Translations under genes and position numbers: made by a program
Source of the DNA: Novosphingobium capsulatum NBRC 12533
Lineage (GTDB): Bacteria; Pseudomonadota; Alphaproteobacteria; Sphingomonadales; Sphingomonadaceae
Direction of reading: 5' to 3'
DNA: 64,000 nt
Assembly: GCF_001598375.1 (NCBI RefSeq)
Contig: NZ_BCYV01000007.1
Span: forward strand, 248,001-312,000
Shown here: in pieces, positions 43,165 through 51,319 of the stretch
Layout of the letters: every line of letters begins with the position of its first letter
Position numbering within the stretch: the stretch's first letter is position 1
The notes under the pieces: generated by a model
Told to the model about the DNA's origin: nothing
The model's input: the letters and a program-made list of their open reading frames with translations, nothing else
Databases searched by the model: none

Positions 43165-46035
43165 TCAGAACCGGTAGGTCAATGAGGCCAGAGCGTTGCG
43201 CCCGGCAATCGCGCGGCCATAGAAATAGCCGTTGACGATCGTCTGCGTCTGGCCTTGGCGCGGGTTGCCTTCGGTAAAGCCCTTGGCGTTGGTCAGGTTG
43301 TCGATGCTCACCGCCAGGTTGAGCTGGTCGGTCAGGTTGAGGTTGATGCCGATCGTGAACACGCTGTAGCTGGGCAGCGCCACGCCATTGCCGGCGTCGG
43401 CAAAGATCTTGCCCACGTATTTCCAGCGGCCATAGATTTCACCCAGCCCATGGGGCAGCGTGAACGATGGCGTCACCGTCAGCAGCTTCTTGGGCGTGCG
43501 TTCGGGCGTGTTGCCTTCGTATTGCGGCTGCGCCGCGCCATCAAAGCGCAGGTTCACCAGGCGCGGCACCTGATACACCCCGGTGGCGGTGATGCTGAAG
43601 AACCGCGTCGGCCGCAATTCGGCGTCAAGCTGCACGCCGTTGGTGGTGTTGTCGGCCAGGGCATTGACGGCATTGGCCGGATCGGCCGGATCGATGAACT
43701 GGTACGACTGGTTCTTGAACAAGGTGCGGAAGCCGACGATCGAGGCCGACAGGATCGACGTGCGCAGGCGCACCCCGCCTTCGTAAAGCGTCAGGTCGGT
43801 CGGGCCATGGGCGCCGCCGGTGTCGGCCCCGTTGGTCTGGAAGCCCTTGGCCCCGCGCAGATAGAGCGAGACATTCGACGTCAGCTCGTAGTTGATCCCG
43901 GCGGTATAGGCCCAGTCGCCAAAGCTGGCGGCGACATGGGTATAAGTGCCGTCAAACGTGCTGCCCACGTCGCGCGCCAGGCCGGGCGTGCCGGCCGGCA
44001 CTGCTTCGTTGACCATAGCGGTGTTGCCGATGTTGGCGGAAATGTGCTGATGCTCATACCGCGCGCCAAAGTCGATGTGCAGCTTGTCGTTGACGGTCAA
44101 TTCGTCGTTGAAATAGCCCGACAGGCTTTCGACGTGGCTGTTATAGATGCCCTGGCCCCAGTTGCCGTAGCTGAGCATGCCGTTGTTGGTCAGTTGGCCC
44201 AGCACCTGGCCGCCCTGGTCCAGCGCCACCACGTCATAGATATGCGAATTGTCGCGCACGTCGTTGATCAGGGTGGCCACGGCCGATTGGTCGTTGCGCT
44301 GGCGCACGTCGTAATACATGCCGCCCACGGTCAGCGAGTTCTGGATCGCGTCACCGCGCGCGTCCCAGGTCACGCCGAAATTGCTGCCGAAATCCTTGGT
44401 GGCCAGCGTCTGGTGGTTGAGCACGGTCTGCTGCAACAGGCCATTGCCGTTGAGCGCGTTGAGCGTGCCGGTATCCGAGGCGGCGATCACGTTGCCGGTC
44501 AGCGTATCGCGAATGCCGAACTGCGTGGTGCCCGGAAACGCCGCCGCGCCGGCCGCCAGGGTGCTGGCAATGGGCGAGGTGCCCGGCGTCAGATAGTTTA
44601 CCGCCGAGGCGAGGCCCGCCGTGCCCGAGCCGCTGCCCGGGAAGATGCCGTTGAAATCATACTTGCCATCAAGATAGCGCGCACGGGCAAACAGCTTCAC
44701 GCCATCGGCCACCGGCTTTTCCATATCGATGCGATAGGTCCACGAGGTGGTGTGGATGCCATCCTCGCCGCTGAATGTGCGCAGGCGATTGCCCGTGGCC
44801 GAAGCATCGGGCACCGCGATCGAACGGAACGCCTGGCCCAGCACGTTGTCATAGCGCAGGTCGGTGCCCGGCACGCTGCCGATCTTGCCCGAGGCATCGA
44901 CGGCAAACGGCATGTCGGCGTAATAGGGATCGTGCTCGTCCCGGCGCTGCAGCGTCAGGCGCACAAAGCCATCGTCGTCGAACCGCTTCTCGATCTGGCC
45001 CTTCACCTGATAGCTGTTGTAGCGGAACGGCGAATGGCGCTGGCCGCGCTGGCTCCAGTAATAGCCGCTCAGGCTGTAGGCCAGGCCATCGCTGATCGGG
45101 CCCGAAAGGTAAGCGTCGGCACGGAAATCGGAATAGGTCGTGCCGGTGGCGCGCACCGCGCCGCCCAGCTTGTCGAAATTGAGCTTGCGCGAGATGAAGT
45201 TGATCGTAGCTCCCGCGCCATTGGGGGCCAGCACGCCCGAGGTGCCGCCTTCGACCGCTTCCATGCGATCGACCGACAGATCCTGCTGGAAATAGAAATC
45301 CGCGCCGCCGCCGCCATAGAGGATCGGCAGACCATCCTGCTCCAGCGTGATGAACGTCTGCCCGCCGCCGCGCAGGCCGCGCACCGAATAGTTGTTGGAA
45401 GCAGGGCCGGCCGTCGCCTCGACAAAGATGCCGGGCACGAGTTCGAGCGTTTCGGCGGTGGAACGCGGCGCCTTGCGCTGCAGTTCGGCCGCATTGGCCA
45501 GCGTCACGTTGCTGGATGAGTTGAACTGCGTACGCCGGCCCGAGGTGCTGCCGGTGACCACGATGACATCGGCGGGCGAGGCTTCGACCGGCGCGGGTGC
45601 TTCGGCTGCGGTGGGGGCTGGCGCGGGATCGATCGTCTGCGCGGCAGCAGGCGTGGTCATCGGGCGCGGTTCGGGGCGCAGGCGTGGCTGCTGGCCGGAC
45701 ATCCGCGCATCGGGCATGCCCGCATCGGCCAAGACCGCCGTGCGCCCATCGAACGAAACCAGGCGCATGTGGCTCGACGCGGCCAAACGGCGCAGGCCAT
45801 CGGCCACGGTATAGCGGCCCTTGAGTGGGGCGATGCGGCGGCCCTGCGTGGCCGTGCCCGGCGCCAGGATCTGGATGCCCGCCTGATGGGCAAAGATCAC
45901 GATGGCGTCCTTGGCCGGCTGGCCGGGAACGTCGAACTGGCGCACCTGTTCATCCGCCTGGGCCGGCGCGGCGGCGATCACCGCCGTGGCGGCGAGCATG
46001 GATGACGAAATGCAGAAGCGATGGATCGATCGCAA
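43165..46035 (-). CDS. TonB-dependent transducer with N-terminal STN domain (FecA-type)
   Basis: 956 residues. Signal peptide (ends AAPAQADE), STN signalling domain at about 32-100 (VRQFDVPGQPAKDAIVIFAH), a Pro/Ala linker, a TonB box-like DVIVVTG, plug (AETLELVPGIFVEAT; NNYSVRGLRGGGQTF) and a barrel ending in Phe (LASLTYRF). STN domains contact a FecR protein, and fecR lies immediately upstream. The start codon is TTG with GGGGAGG five bases upstream. Upstream (46036-46140) there is a possible ECF promoter GGAAAAT-N-GTCATCT and a small hairpin in the leader. Likely imports a trehalose- or glucan-type sugar, judged from the enzymes downstream. Confidence 0.92.
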   Translation of the reverse strand: MRSIHRFCISSSMLAATAVIAAAPAQADEQVRQFDVPGQPAKDAIVIFAHQAGIQILAPGTATQGRRIAPLKGRYTVADGLRRLAASSHMRLVSFDGRTAVLADAGMPDARMSGQQPRLRPEPRPMTTPAAAQTIDPAPAPTAAEAPAPVEASPADVIVVTGSTSGRRTQFNSSSNVTLANAAELQRKAPRSTAETLELVPGIFVEATAGPASNNYSVRGLRGGGQTFITLEQDGLPILYGGGGADFYFQQDLSVDRMEAVEGGTSGVLAPNGAGATINFISRKLNFDKLGGAVRATGTTYSDFRADAYLSGPISDGLAYSLSGYYWSQRGQRHSPFRYNSYQVKGQIEKRFDDDGFVRLTLQRRDEHDPYYADMPFAVDASGKIGSVPGTDLRYDNVLGQAFRSIAVPDASATGNRLRTFSGEDGIHTTSWTYRIDMEKPVADGVKLFARARYLDGKYDFNGIFPGSGSGTAGLASAVNYLTPGTSPIASTLAAGAAAFPGTTQFGIRDTLTGNVIAASDTGTLNALNGNGLLQQTVLNHQTLATKDFGSNFGVTWDARGDAIQNSLTVGGMYYDVRQRNDQSAVATLINDVRDNSHIYDVVALDQGGQVLGQLTNNGMLSYGNWGQGIYNSHVESLSGYFNDELTVNDKLHIDFGARYEHQHISANIGNTAMVNEAVPAGTPGLARDVGSTFDGTYTHVAASFGDWAYTAGINYELTSNVSLYLRGAKGFQTNGADTGGAHGPTDLTLYEGGVRLRTSILSASIVGFRTLFKNQSYQFIDPADPANAVNALADNTTNGVQLDAELRPTRFFSITATGVYQVPRLVNLRFDGAAQPQYEGNTPERTPKKLLTVTPSFTLPHGLGEIYGRWKYVGKIFADAGNGVALPSYSVFTIGINLNLTDQLNLAVSIDNLTNAKGFTEGNPRQGQTQTIVNGYFYGRAIAGRNALASLTYRF

Positions 46036-46140
46036 GGTATCCTCCCCTGAAGGTTTGTCACGCCTTTGCGGCGTTCGGCCCTACAGATGACTGGCCAACG
46101 ATTTTCCGTCGGCTCGGTCCCAAAAAAATTTCGAATGTAT

Positions 46141-47124
46141 CTATTTCAGGATGCGGATCACGCCGTCGCCGCGTTCCACCCGCCCGCCGACCATCGCCGC
46201 GCAGGCCTGGGCAAAGCCATCCATGTCATTGGTCTGGAACGAGCCGACCACGCGCCGGTCGGCCAGTGCCGGGTCCACTTCCAGGCGATCTTCGTGATAG
46301 GCGTTGAACCGCTGCGCGGCCTGGGCCAGCGTTACATCATCCAGCACGATCTGCCCTTCGCGCCAGGCCAGTTCCTGCTGCGCGGCATCGGGCGCGATCG
46401 CGCTGACCGCCAGGCCCACGCCATCATCGAGCCGCGCGCGCTGCCCGGCCTTGACCAGTTGCGGCTCGCCGCCTTCGCTCCACACTTTCACCGTGCCTTC
46501 GGTCACCACCACATCCACGCCAACGCCAGCGCGGCGGACGTTGAACGCAGTGCCCACCGCCTGGACCCGCACGCGGCCGGCGGTGACGGTAAAGGGCCGG
46601 TCGGGCGCCTTGGCCACCTGGAACCACGCCTCGCCCTGCGCCAGGTCCACGTCGCGGCGGCGGCGGGTGAACGACACACTCAATTCGCTGCCGCTGTTGA
46701 CCACGGCCATCGAGCCATCGGCCAGCGGCACACGGCGCATTTCGCCGATGCGGGTGCGGATGCCCGAACCCTGCGGCCACAGTGCCAGCGCGCCCGCGCC
46801 GATCAGGCCGCCGGCCACGCCAACCCCGGCCAGCGCCATGGCCTGGCGGCGCGTAGTGCGCCAACCAGGGGCGGGAACTTCTTCCTCTGCTGCAACAGCA
46901 CTATCATCGCCGCTACCATCACCGCACCCCAGCGCGCGGCAGCGATCGAGCAGGGCCATGCCCGCCTGCGCGCGCAGCAGTGCGCCGCGATGGCGCGGGT
47001 CGGCCGCCAGCCAGGCATCGAGCGCGGCGGCTTCCTGCGCGTCGAGTTCGCGATCGAGCGCGGCGGCCCACTGGCAGGCCTGGGCATCGATCGGGTTGGT
47101 GACGGGGTCTTCGTGGTCGATCAT
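46141..47124 (-). CDS. FecR-family anti-sigma factor / sigma regulator
   Basis: 327 residues. N-terminal DUF4880 (AACQWAAALDRELDAQEAAA-like, ALDAWLAADPRHRGALLRAQ), one transmembrane helix near 97-113 (AMALAGVGVAGGLIGAGALAL), the FecR beta domain (RTRIGEMRRVPLADGSMAVV) and a C-terminal DUF4974/STN-like region (VLDDVTLAQAAQRFNAYHED). It relays receptor occupancy to the ECF sigma factor. Overlaps the sigma gene by four bases (ATGA). Confidence 0.93.
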   Translation of the reverse strand: MIDHEDPVTNPIDAQACQWAAALDRELDAQEAAALDAWLAADPRHRGALLRAQAGMALLDRCRALGCGDGSGDDSAVAAEEEVPAPGWRTTRRQAMALAGVGVAGGLIGAGALALWPQGSGIRTRIGEMRRVPLADGSMAVVNSGSELSVSFTRRRRDVDLAQGEAWFQVAKAPDRPFTVTAGRVRVQAVGTAFNVRRAGVGVDVVVTEGTVKVWSEGGEPQLVKAGQRARLDDGVGLAVSAIAPDAAQQELAWREGQIVLDDVTLAQAAQRFNAYHEDRLEVDPALADRRVVGSFQTNDMDGFAQACAAMVGGRVERGDGVIRILK

Positions 47125-47753
47125 GGCCGGTCTCCCTGCCGCGCGGGGCGGGCAAACAGCGGGCGCCGCCGCCGGCGCGTGGGCATTTCGGCGCGTTCGC
47201 CCTCGGTCAACTGATCCAGCACACGGCGCAGGCCGCGCGCCACTTCGTTTTCGACCACGTTCTCGCTCAGGCCCAGCGACGCAGCGATTTCGCGCTGGGG
47301 CAGGCCATCGATCTTGCGCATGCGCACGATACGGCGGCTGCGTTCGGGCAGCGCATCGATCAGGCGCTCCACGCGCTCAAGCGCCATGCGCCCGGCCACG
47401 ATCCGCTCGGGACTGCATTCCTCGTCCACCGCCCCCTGTTCCAGCACCGCCAGGCCGCTGGCCGCCTCGATCCGCACCACGCGTTCGCGGCGCACCTGTT
47501 CCAGCACGATATTGCGCGCGATGCGAAAGAAATAGCGGCGCGGATCATCGATATGGTCGACGCTGGAAAGCCCGGCCAGCCGGCAATAGGATTCCTGGAT
47601 CACGTCATCGACGTCGATCGCCGGAAAGGCCGTGCGCAGCCACGTGCGCAGCGCGCGCTCATGCGGCAGCACATGGCGGCTGACCCAGCCGATCAGGAAC
47701 GAAGACATTGCAGGCATCACCACACCGATGCACCGCGCAGGCGTTTCCGTCAT
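47121..47753 (-). CDS. FecI-type ECF sigma factor
   Basis: 210 residues. Region 2 (VDDVIQESYCRLAGL; DPRRYFFRIARNIVLEQVRR) and region 4 (ALPERSRRIVRMRKIDGLPQ, REIAASLGLSENVVENEVAR). Forms a cell-surface signalling cascade with the adjacent FecR protein and STN receptor and should transcribe the receptor operon. Starts at ATG 47753, but Met13 and Met16 are also possible because the GGTAGG near 47753 is too close to the ATG. It follows the FAD-binding gene by 29 bases. Confidence 0.92.
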   Translation of the reverse strand: MTETPARCIGVVMPAMSSFLIGWVSRHVLPHERALRTWLRTAFPAIDVDDVIQESYCRLAGLSSVDHIDDPRRYFFRIARNIVLEQVRRERVVRIEAASGLAVLEQGAVDEECSPERIVAGRMALERVERLIDALPERSRRIVRMRKIDGLPQREIAASLGLSENVVENEVARGLRRVLDQLTEGERAEMPTRRRRRPLFARPARQGDRP

Positions 47754-47782
47754 CCTACCGCCAAAAATATTTTCGCGATGCG

Positions 47783-49516
47783 TCAGGCCGTTGGCCGCGC
47801 CACCATCAACACGTCGGTGCCCTGATAGATCGGATCGGTGCGATCGAGCCAGGCCAGCGCGGCATGGATATCATCACGCCCGCGCGCGCTGGCCTCGGCC
47901 CGGCGGCCCAGTGCCGCGACGCAAGCACGCGCCATGGCCGCGCTTTCGGTCAAGCCCTGGATGAACGGATGGCGATGCAGCAGGAACGGCAGCGACAGCA
48001 CATGCACGCGCGACAGCGCCGGATCTTCCGGATCGAGTACATGGCCCTGGGCCGGCGCCAGCCCTTCATGCCAGTGGCGGTCTTCGGCCAGGGCCTGCGC
48101 GCAGATGTGCAGGCGCAGCGTGGGAAAGGGAAAGTCTTCCAAGCCCAGCGGCGCCTGGCCGCGCGCGTCGATCACTTCGTCAAACCGCTCGACCGCGTCG
48201 GCGGCGCCGATCGTCCAGCCACCATCGGCCGCGCGCGCCATGCTGGCATCGCGGCCGATCCGCTGCACGGTCAGCACGCCGGCTTCGTGCAGCGCCAGCA
48301 GGCGCGCCACCGACAGGTGCGGCACGGCGGCGTAATTATCAACAAACACGCGTTTCAGCCCACGCGAAAAACGCGCCAGATCAGCCTCGCTCAAGTCGGG
48401 CACGATCGTGGCAAAGGCTTCGTGCATGCGCAGGATGGCGTGGCGCCAGGCGATCGTCTGCGCGCGGGCATGGCTGTCGCGCGCCTGGGCCAGGTTGGCG
48501 CGGGCATGGACAAAGGGATCGCTGCCCATGCGCGCGGCAAAATGGCGCGTGGCAAAGCTGTCAGCGTCGCACGTCGGCAAGTCGATCGTGCGGGCATAGT
48601 CGGGGTCTGCCTCAGCCAGTTCGCGGGCGAACAGGGCAAACGTACGGTCAAGATCGCCATCGGCGCCGTGCACGGTGGCGGCCAGCGCGGCGGGCGTGCA
48701 GTGGCGCAGCGGCGGCGCCTGTTCCGGCACCCAGAAATCAGCCTCGGGCAGCAGGCCATGGCGCGACAGGAACGTCACGGCAAAGGGCTGCTCCATCGCA
48801 TAGCGCAGCGTGCCATCAGCGCGTTCGTGGAATTGCCCGTGGCGCACGGCCAATTCCACCGCCGCGTCGATCGCGCTTAGCGAACTGCCGATCACGGCCA
48901 CGCGCCGCCCGCACGCGGTGCGGGCGCTCGCCCCGGCCAGCCGCGTGCCGACATCGGGCTTGCCATAGCCGCTGGCCACGATCACCGCGTCGAAATCGGC
49001 GGCATGCTGCTGGCCCCGCTGGGTCCAGATCACCCGCGCGCCATCGGGGCGGGCGACGATATCCTGCACTTCGGCATGGCAATACAGCTCTGCCTGACAC
49101 GGGCCGGCCTCGGGCGCCATCAGGCGGCCCAGCTGGTCGGCATAATAGGCGCCCAGCGCCATGCGCGGGAAAAACGCGCGCGGATCGTGCGCCATCCCGG
49201 CCACGCCCAGCGCGGCCTGGCGCCGCGCAGTTTGCCGCATGGCCCAGGCATTGAGCGTTTCACCCACCGGCGGCAGTTCAAAGCCGGCGATATTGGCCAG
49301 CAGATGCGCGCCATTGTTGCGCGCATTGAACGGAATGCCCTGCCCCGGTTGGCCGCCCGCCTCCAGCAGCGTGACGCGGCAGGCCGGCCCCTGGCGCTGC
49401 AACGCATCCAGCGCATAAACGGCTGTCGGCCCGGCACCGACAATGGCGATGGAAGGGAGGCTGGAAGACGCGGGAAATGGGCCGGATGACGACGGCGCGC
49501 AAGGCAGGGGTTGCAT
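47783..49516 (-). CDS. FAD/NAD(P)-binding protein (YdhS/COG4529-like)
   Basis: 577 residues. N-terminal FAD motif SIAIVGAGPTAVYALDALQ (about 21-39), second dinucleotide motif region RRVAVIGSSLSAIDAAVEL near 203-221, and NNGAHLLANIAGFELPP. This is the pattern of the NAD_binding_9 family, uncharacterised flavoproteins sometimes near siderophore or metal-acquisition genes. Reaction unknown. It lies 74 bases downstream of pnuC and 29 upstream of the ECF sigma gene on the same strand, so its transcript could include either side. Confidence 0.82.
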   Translation of the reverse strand: MQPLPCAPSSSGPFPASSSLPSIAIVGAGPTAVYALDALQRQGPACRVTLLEAGGQPGQGIPFNARNNGAHLLANIAGFELPPVGETLNAWAMRQTARRQAALGVAGMAHDPRAFFPRMALGAYYADQLGRLMAPEAGPCQAELYCHAEVQDIVARPDGARVIWTQRGQQHAADFDAVIVASGYGKPDVGTRLAGASARTACGRRVAVIGSSLSAIDAAVELAVRHGQFHERADGTLRYAMEQPFAVTFLSRHGLLPEADFWVPEQAPPLRHCTPAALAATVHGADGDLDRTFALFARELAEADPDYARTIDLPTCDADSFATRHFAARMGSDPFVHARANLAQARDSHARAQTIAWRHAILRMHEAFATIVPDLSEADLARFSRGLKRVFVDNYAAVPHLSVARLLALHEAGVLTVQRIGRDASMARAADGGWTIGAADAVERFDEVIDARGQAPLGLEDFPFPTLRLHICAQALAEDRHWHEGLAPAQGHVLDPEDPALSRVHVLSLPFLLHRHPFIQGLTESAAMARACVAALGRRAEASARGRDDIHAALAWLDRTDPIYQGTDVLMVARPTA

Positions 49517-49590
49517 GATAGGCGATGAACGGCACGGCCGCCCGATCCGTTCCGCACTGCCCTACGAAATCGTGCTTTCCTTGATATGGG

Positions 49591-50187
49591 TTACGAGATT
49601 GCCATCTCGCCGGGCACGGCGCCCCGCCGCCATTGCCGCCAGCCCAGCACCGCCAGCACCACCAGCGCGGCATAGAGCCCGGCGGTAAGCCACAGACCCT
49701 TGAACACGAACATGCCGACATAGACGAGATCGGCCGCGATCCACAAAAGCCAGTTTTCGGCATGGCGCCGCGCTGCCCAGAATTGCGCGACCAGGCTGAA
49801 GCTCGACAGCGCGGCATCGATCCACGGCAGCGCGGCATCGGTATAGTGGCTGGTAAACCAGCCGATCGCCACCGCGCCCAGCGCGCCGCAGCCCAGCCCG
49901 GCCAGCAGCGCCAGCGGGCGCAGCGGCACCACGTCCACCGCGCCGCTCGCCCCGACGGTCAGCGCGCCAGGACGCCGGCTGCGCGCCCAGGCCACCCAGC
50001 CATAGATCATCGCCAGGCCAAACAGCGCCTGCAGCACCATGTCGGCATAGAGCTTCACATCGAGGAACAGCTTGAAATAGAGCCCGCAGGCCAGGATGTT
50101 GACCGGCCAGCACACCATCATCCGCCGCGCGGTCAGCCATATCCCCAGCAAGCTGACGGCCACGGCCACCAGTTCCAGCGCGCTCAT
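49591..50187 (-). CDS. pnuC: PnuC-family vitamin-precursor transporter
   Basis: 198-residue membrane protein with about seven helices. Family marks are SLLGIWLTARRMMVCWPVNI at the N-terminus, YADMVLQALFGLAMIYGWVAW and, late, WLLWIAADLVYVGMFVFKGL. PnuC proteins are facilitators for nicotinamide riboside (PnuC) or thiamine (PnuT), driven by downstream phosphorylation. Start ATG 50187 overlaps the kinase stop (ATGA). Ligand choice cannot be made from these residues alone. Confidence 0.9.
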   Translation of the reverse strand: MSALELVAVAVSLLGIWLTARRMMVCWPVNILACGLYFKLFLDVKLYADMVLQALFGLAMIYGWVAWARSRRPGALTVGASGAVDVVPLRPLALLAGLGCGALGAVAIGWFTSHYTDAALPWIDAALSSFSLVAQFWAARRHAENWLLWIAADLVYVGMFVFKGLWLTAGLYAALVVLAVLGWRQWRRGAVPGEMAIS

Positions 50188-51293
50188 GCTTGATCCTCTT
50201 GCGCAATTGCGGAGAGCAGGGCCTGCCCCTCTGCCCCGGCGAACCACGCGGCATGGCCGATGAAATAGCCCTGCCAGGCCAGCGCGGCATCGCCCGGGCG
50301 CTGCACCTGCCCGGCGAAATAGTCCACCTCGGCCAGCGCGAATTCGACATGGGCCAGGGGCAAGAGCCGCGCCAGCAGTGCGCGATCGGCCTGGTCGAGC
50401 GGCGCTTCCAAGGCATAGCCCGCCACAAGCGCGCGGGCCTGCGCCATTTCGGCAAGGGGTGCGGTCCCCTCCCCCAGTTCCAGCCAGCGCACCACGCTGC
50501 GTTCCAGCGCGATCGCCAGGTCGAGCAGGGCAAAGCCGCGATCTGCCAGCCCGAAATCGAGCACGGCAGCCACCGCGCCGCCGCTCGTCCAGGTCAGGTT
50601 CGAGGGGTGCCAGTCGTTGTGTGTCCACAGCGTGGGCCGGGTGCGCAGCGCGCTGGCCACGCCGGGCGCATCATGCAGCGCCAGCACGCCGGCCAGTTCA
50701 TCCTGCCAAGCGCGCCCTGCCACCCAGCCGACCAAGGCCGGCCGCGCGGTGACATAGGCGCGCGCGGCGGCTTGCGGATCAGCGCTGCCCAGGATCGTCG
50801 CGCTGCTCACCAGTGGCTCGGCCGGGCGCGCCGGGGCGGCATGATCGGCGGCGGCGCGGTGCAGGCGGGCCAGCGCAGCACCGGCGGCATGGGCCTGGCG
50901 GTCATTGAGAAACGGCGTCCACGAGGGCCGATCGCGATAGAGATCGTCGCCCGGCGCCAGGGGATGGGCTTCCCACACCCACTCACCCGCCGGCAGCACG
51001 GTGTGCCCGGCGGCATCGGCCAGCGGGCGCAGCACCGGCTGCCCGCGATCGGCCAGATGGCGCATGAAGGCATGCTCTGCGCCCAGGCCCGCCACGCTGC
51101 GCATGGCGCGGTGATGCCGCTTGAGGAACACCGTGCCATGCTCGGTCTGCGCCAGCGCGGCGGCCGAGAACGGGCGCGGGCTGTGCCATTCCAGGCGTCG
51201 CAGTTCACCCCCTTGCGGCAGGCGGGCCAGCACCTGCGCCGCTTCAGCCAGGGTGATCGGCGGCCAGGCCGGCGTCTCCAGCGCCGTGCCCAT
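50184..51293 (-). CDS. Aminoglycoside phosphotransferase-fold small-molecule kinase
   Basis: 369 residues. The catalytic loop HNDWHPSNL (His225) and the Mg-binding DFGLAD segment identify the APH/choline-kinase/ThiK superfamily. Start is set at ATG 51293. The frame is open to a TTG at 51323 that overlaps the receptor stop (TTGA), so translational coupling from that codon is possible. Located between a TonB receptor and PnuC, it is probably the kinase that traps the imported vitamin precursor (thiamine kinase-like), by analogy with PnuC/NadR and PnuT/kinase pairs. Substrate is inferred only. Confidence 0.83.
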   Translation of the reverse strand: MGTALETPAWPPITLAEAAQVLARLPQGGELRRLEWHSPRPFSAAALAQTEHGTVFLKRHHRAMRSVAGLGAEHAFMRHLADRGQPVLRPLADAAGHTVLPAGEWVWEAHPLAPGDDLYRDRPSWTPFLNDRQAHAAGAALARLHRAAADHAAPARPAEPLVSSATILGSADPQAAARAYVTARPALVGWVAGRAWQDELAGVLALHDAPGVASALRTRPTLWTHNDWHPSNLTWTSGGAVAAVLDFGLADRGFALLDLAIALERSVVRWLELGEGTAPLAEMAQARALVAGYALEAPLDQADRALLARLLPLAHVEFALAEVDYFAGQVQRPGDAALAWQGYFIGHAAWFAGAEGQALLSAIAQEDQA

Positions 51294-51319
51294 GCCGTGC
51301 ACGCGGTGTTCGGCCCCGC

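Noticed and set aside
43255..45519. 754-codon open frame antisense to the STN receptor
   Set aside because: Shadow frame with GC-driven composition; the receptor has complete domains.
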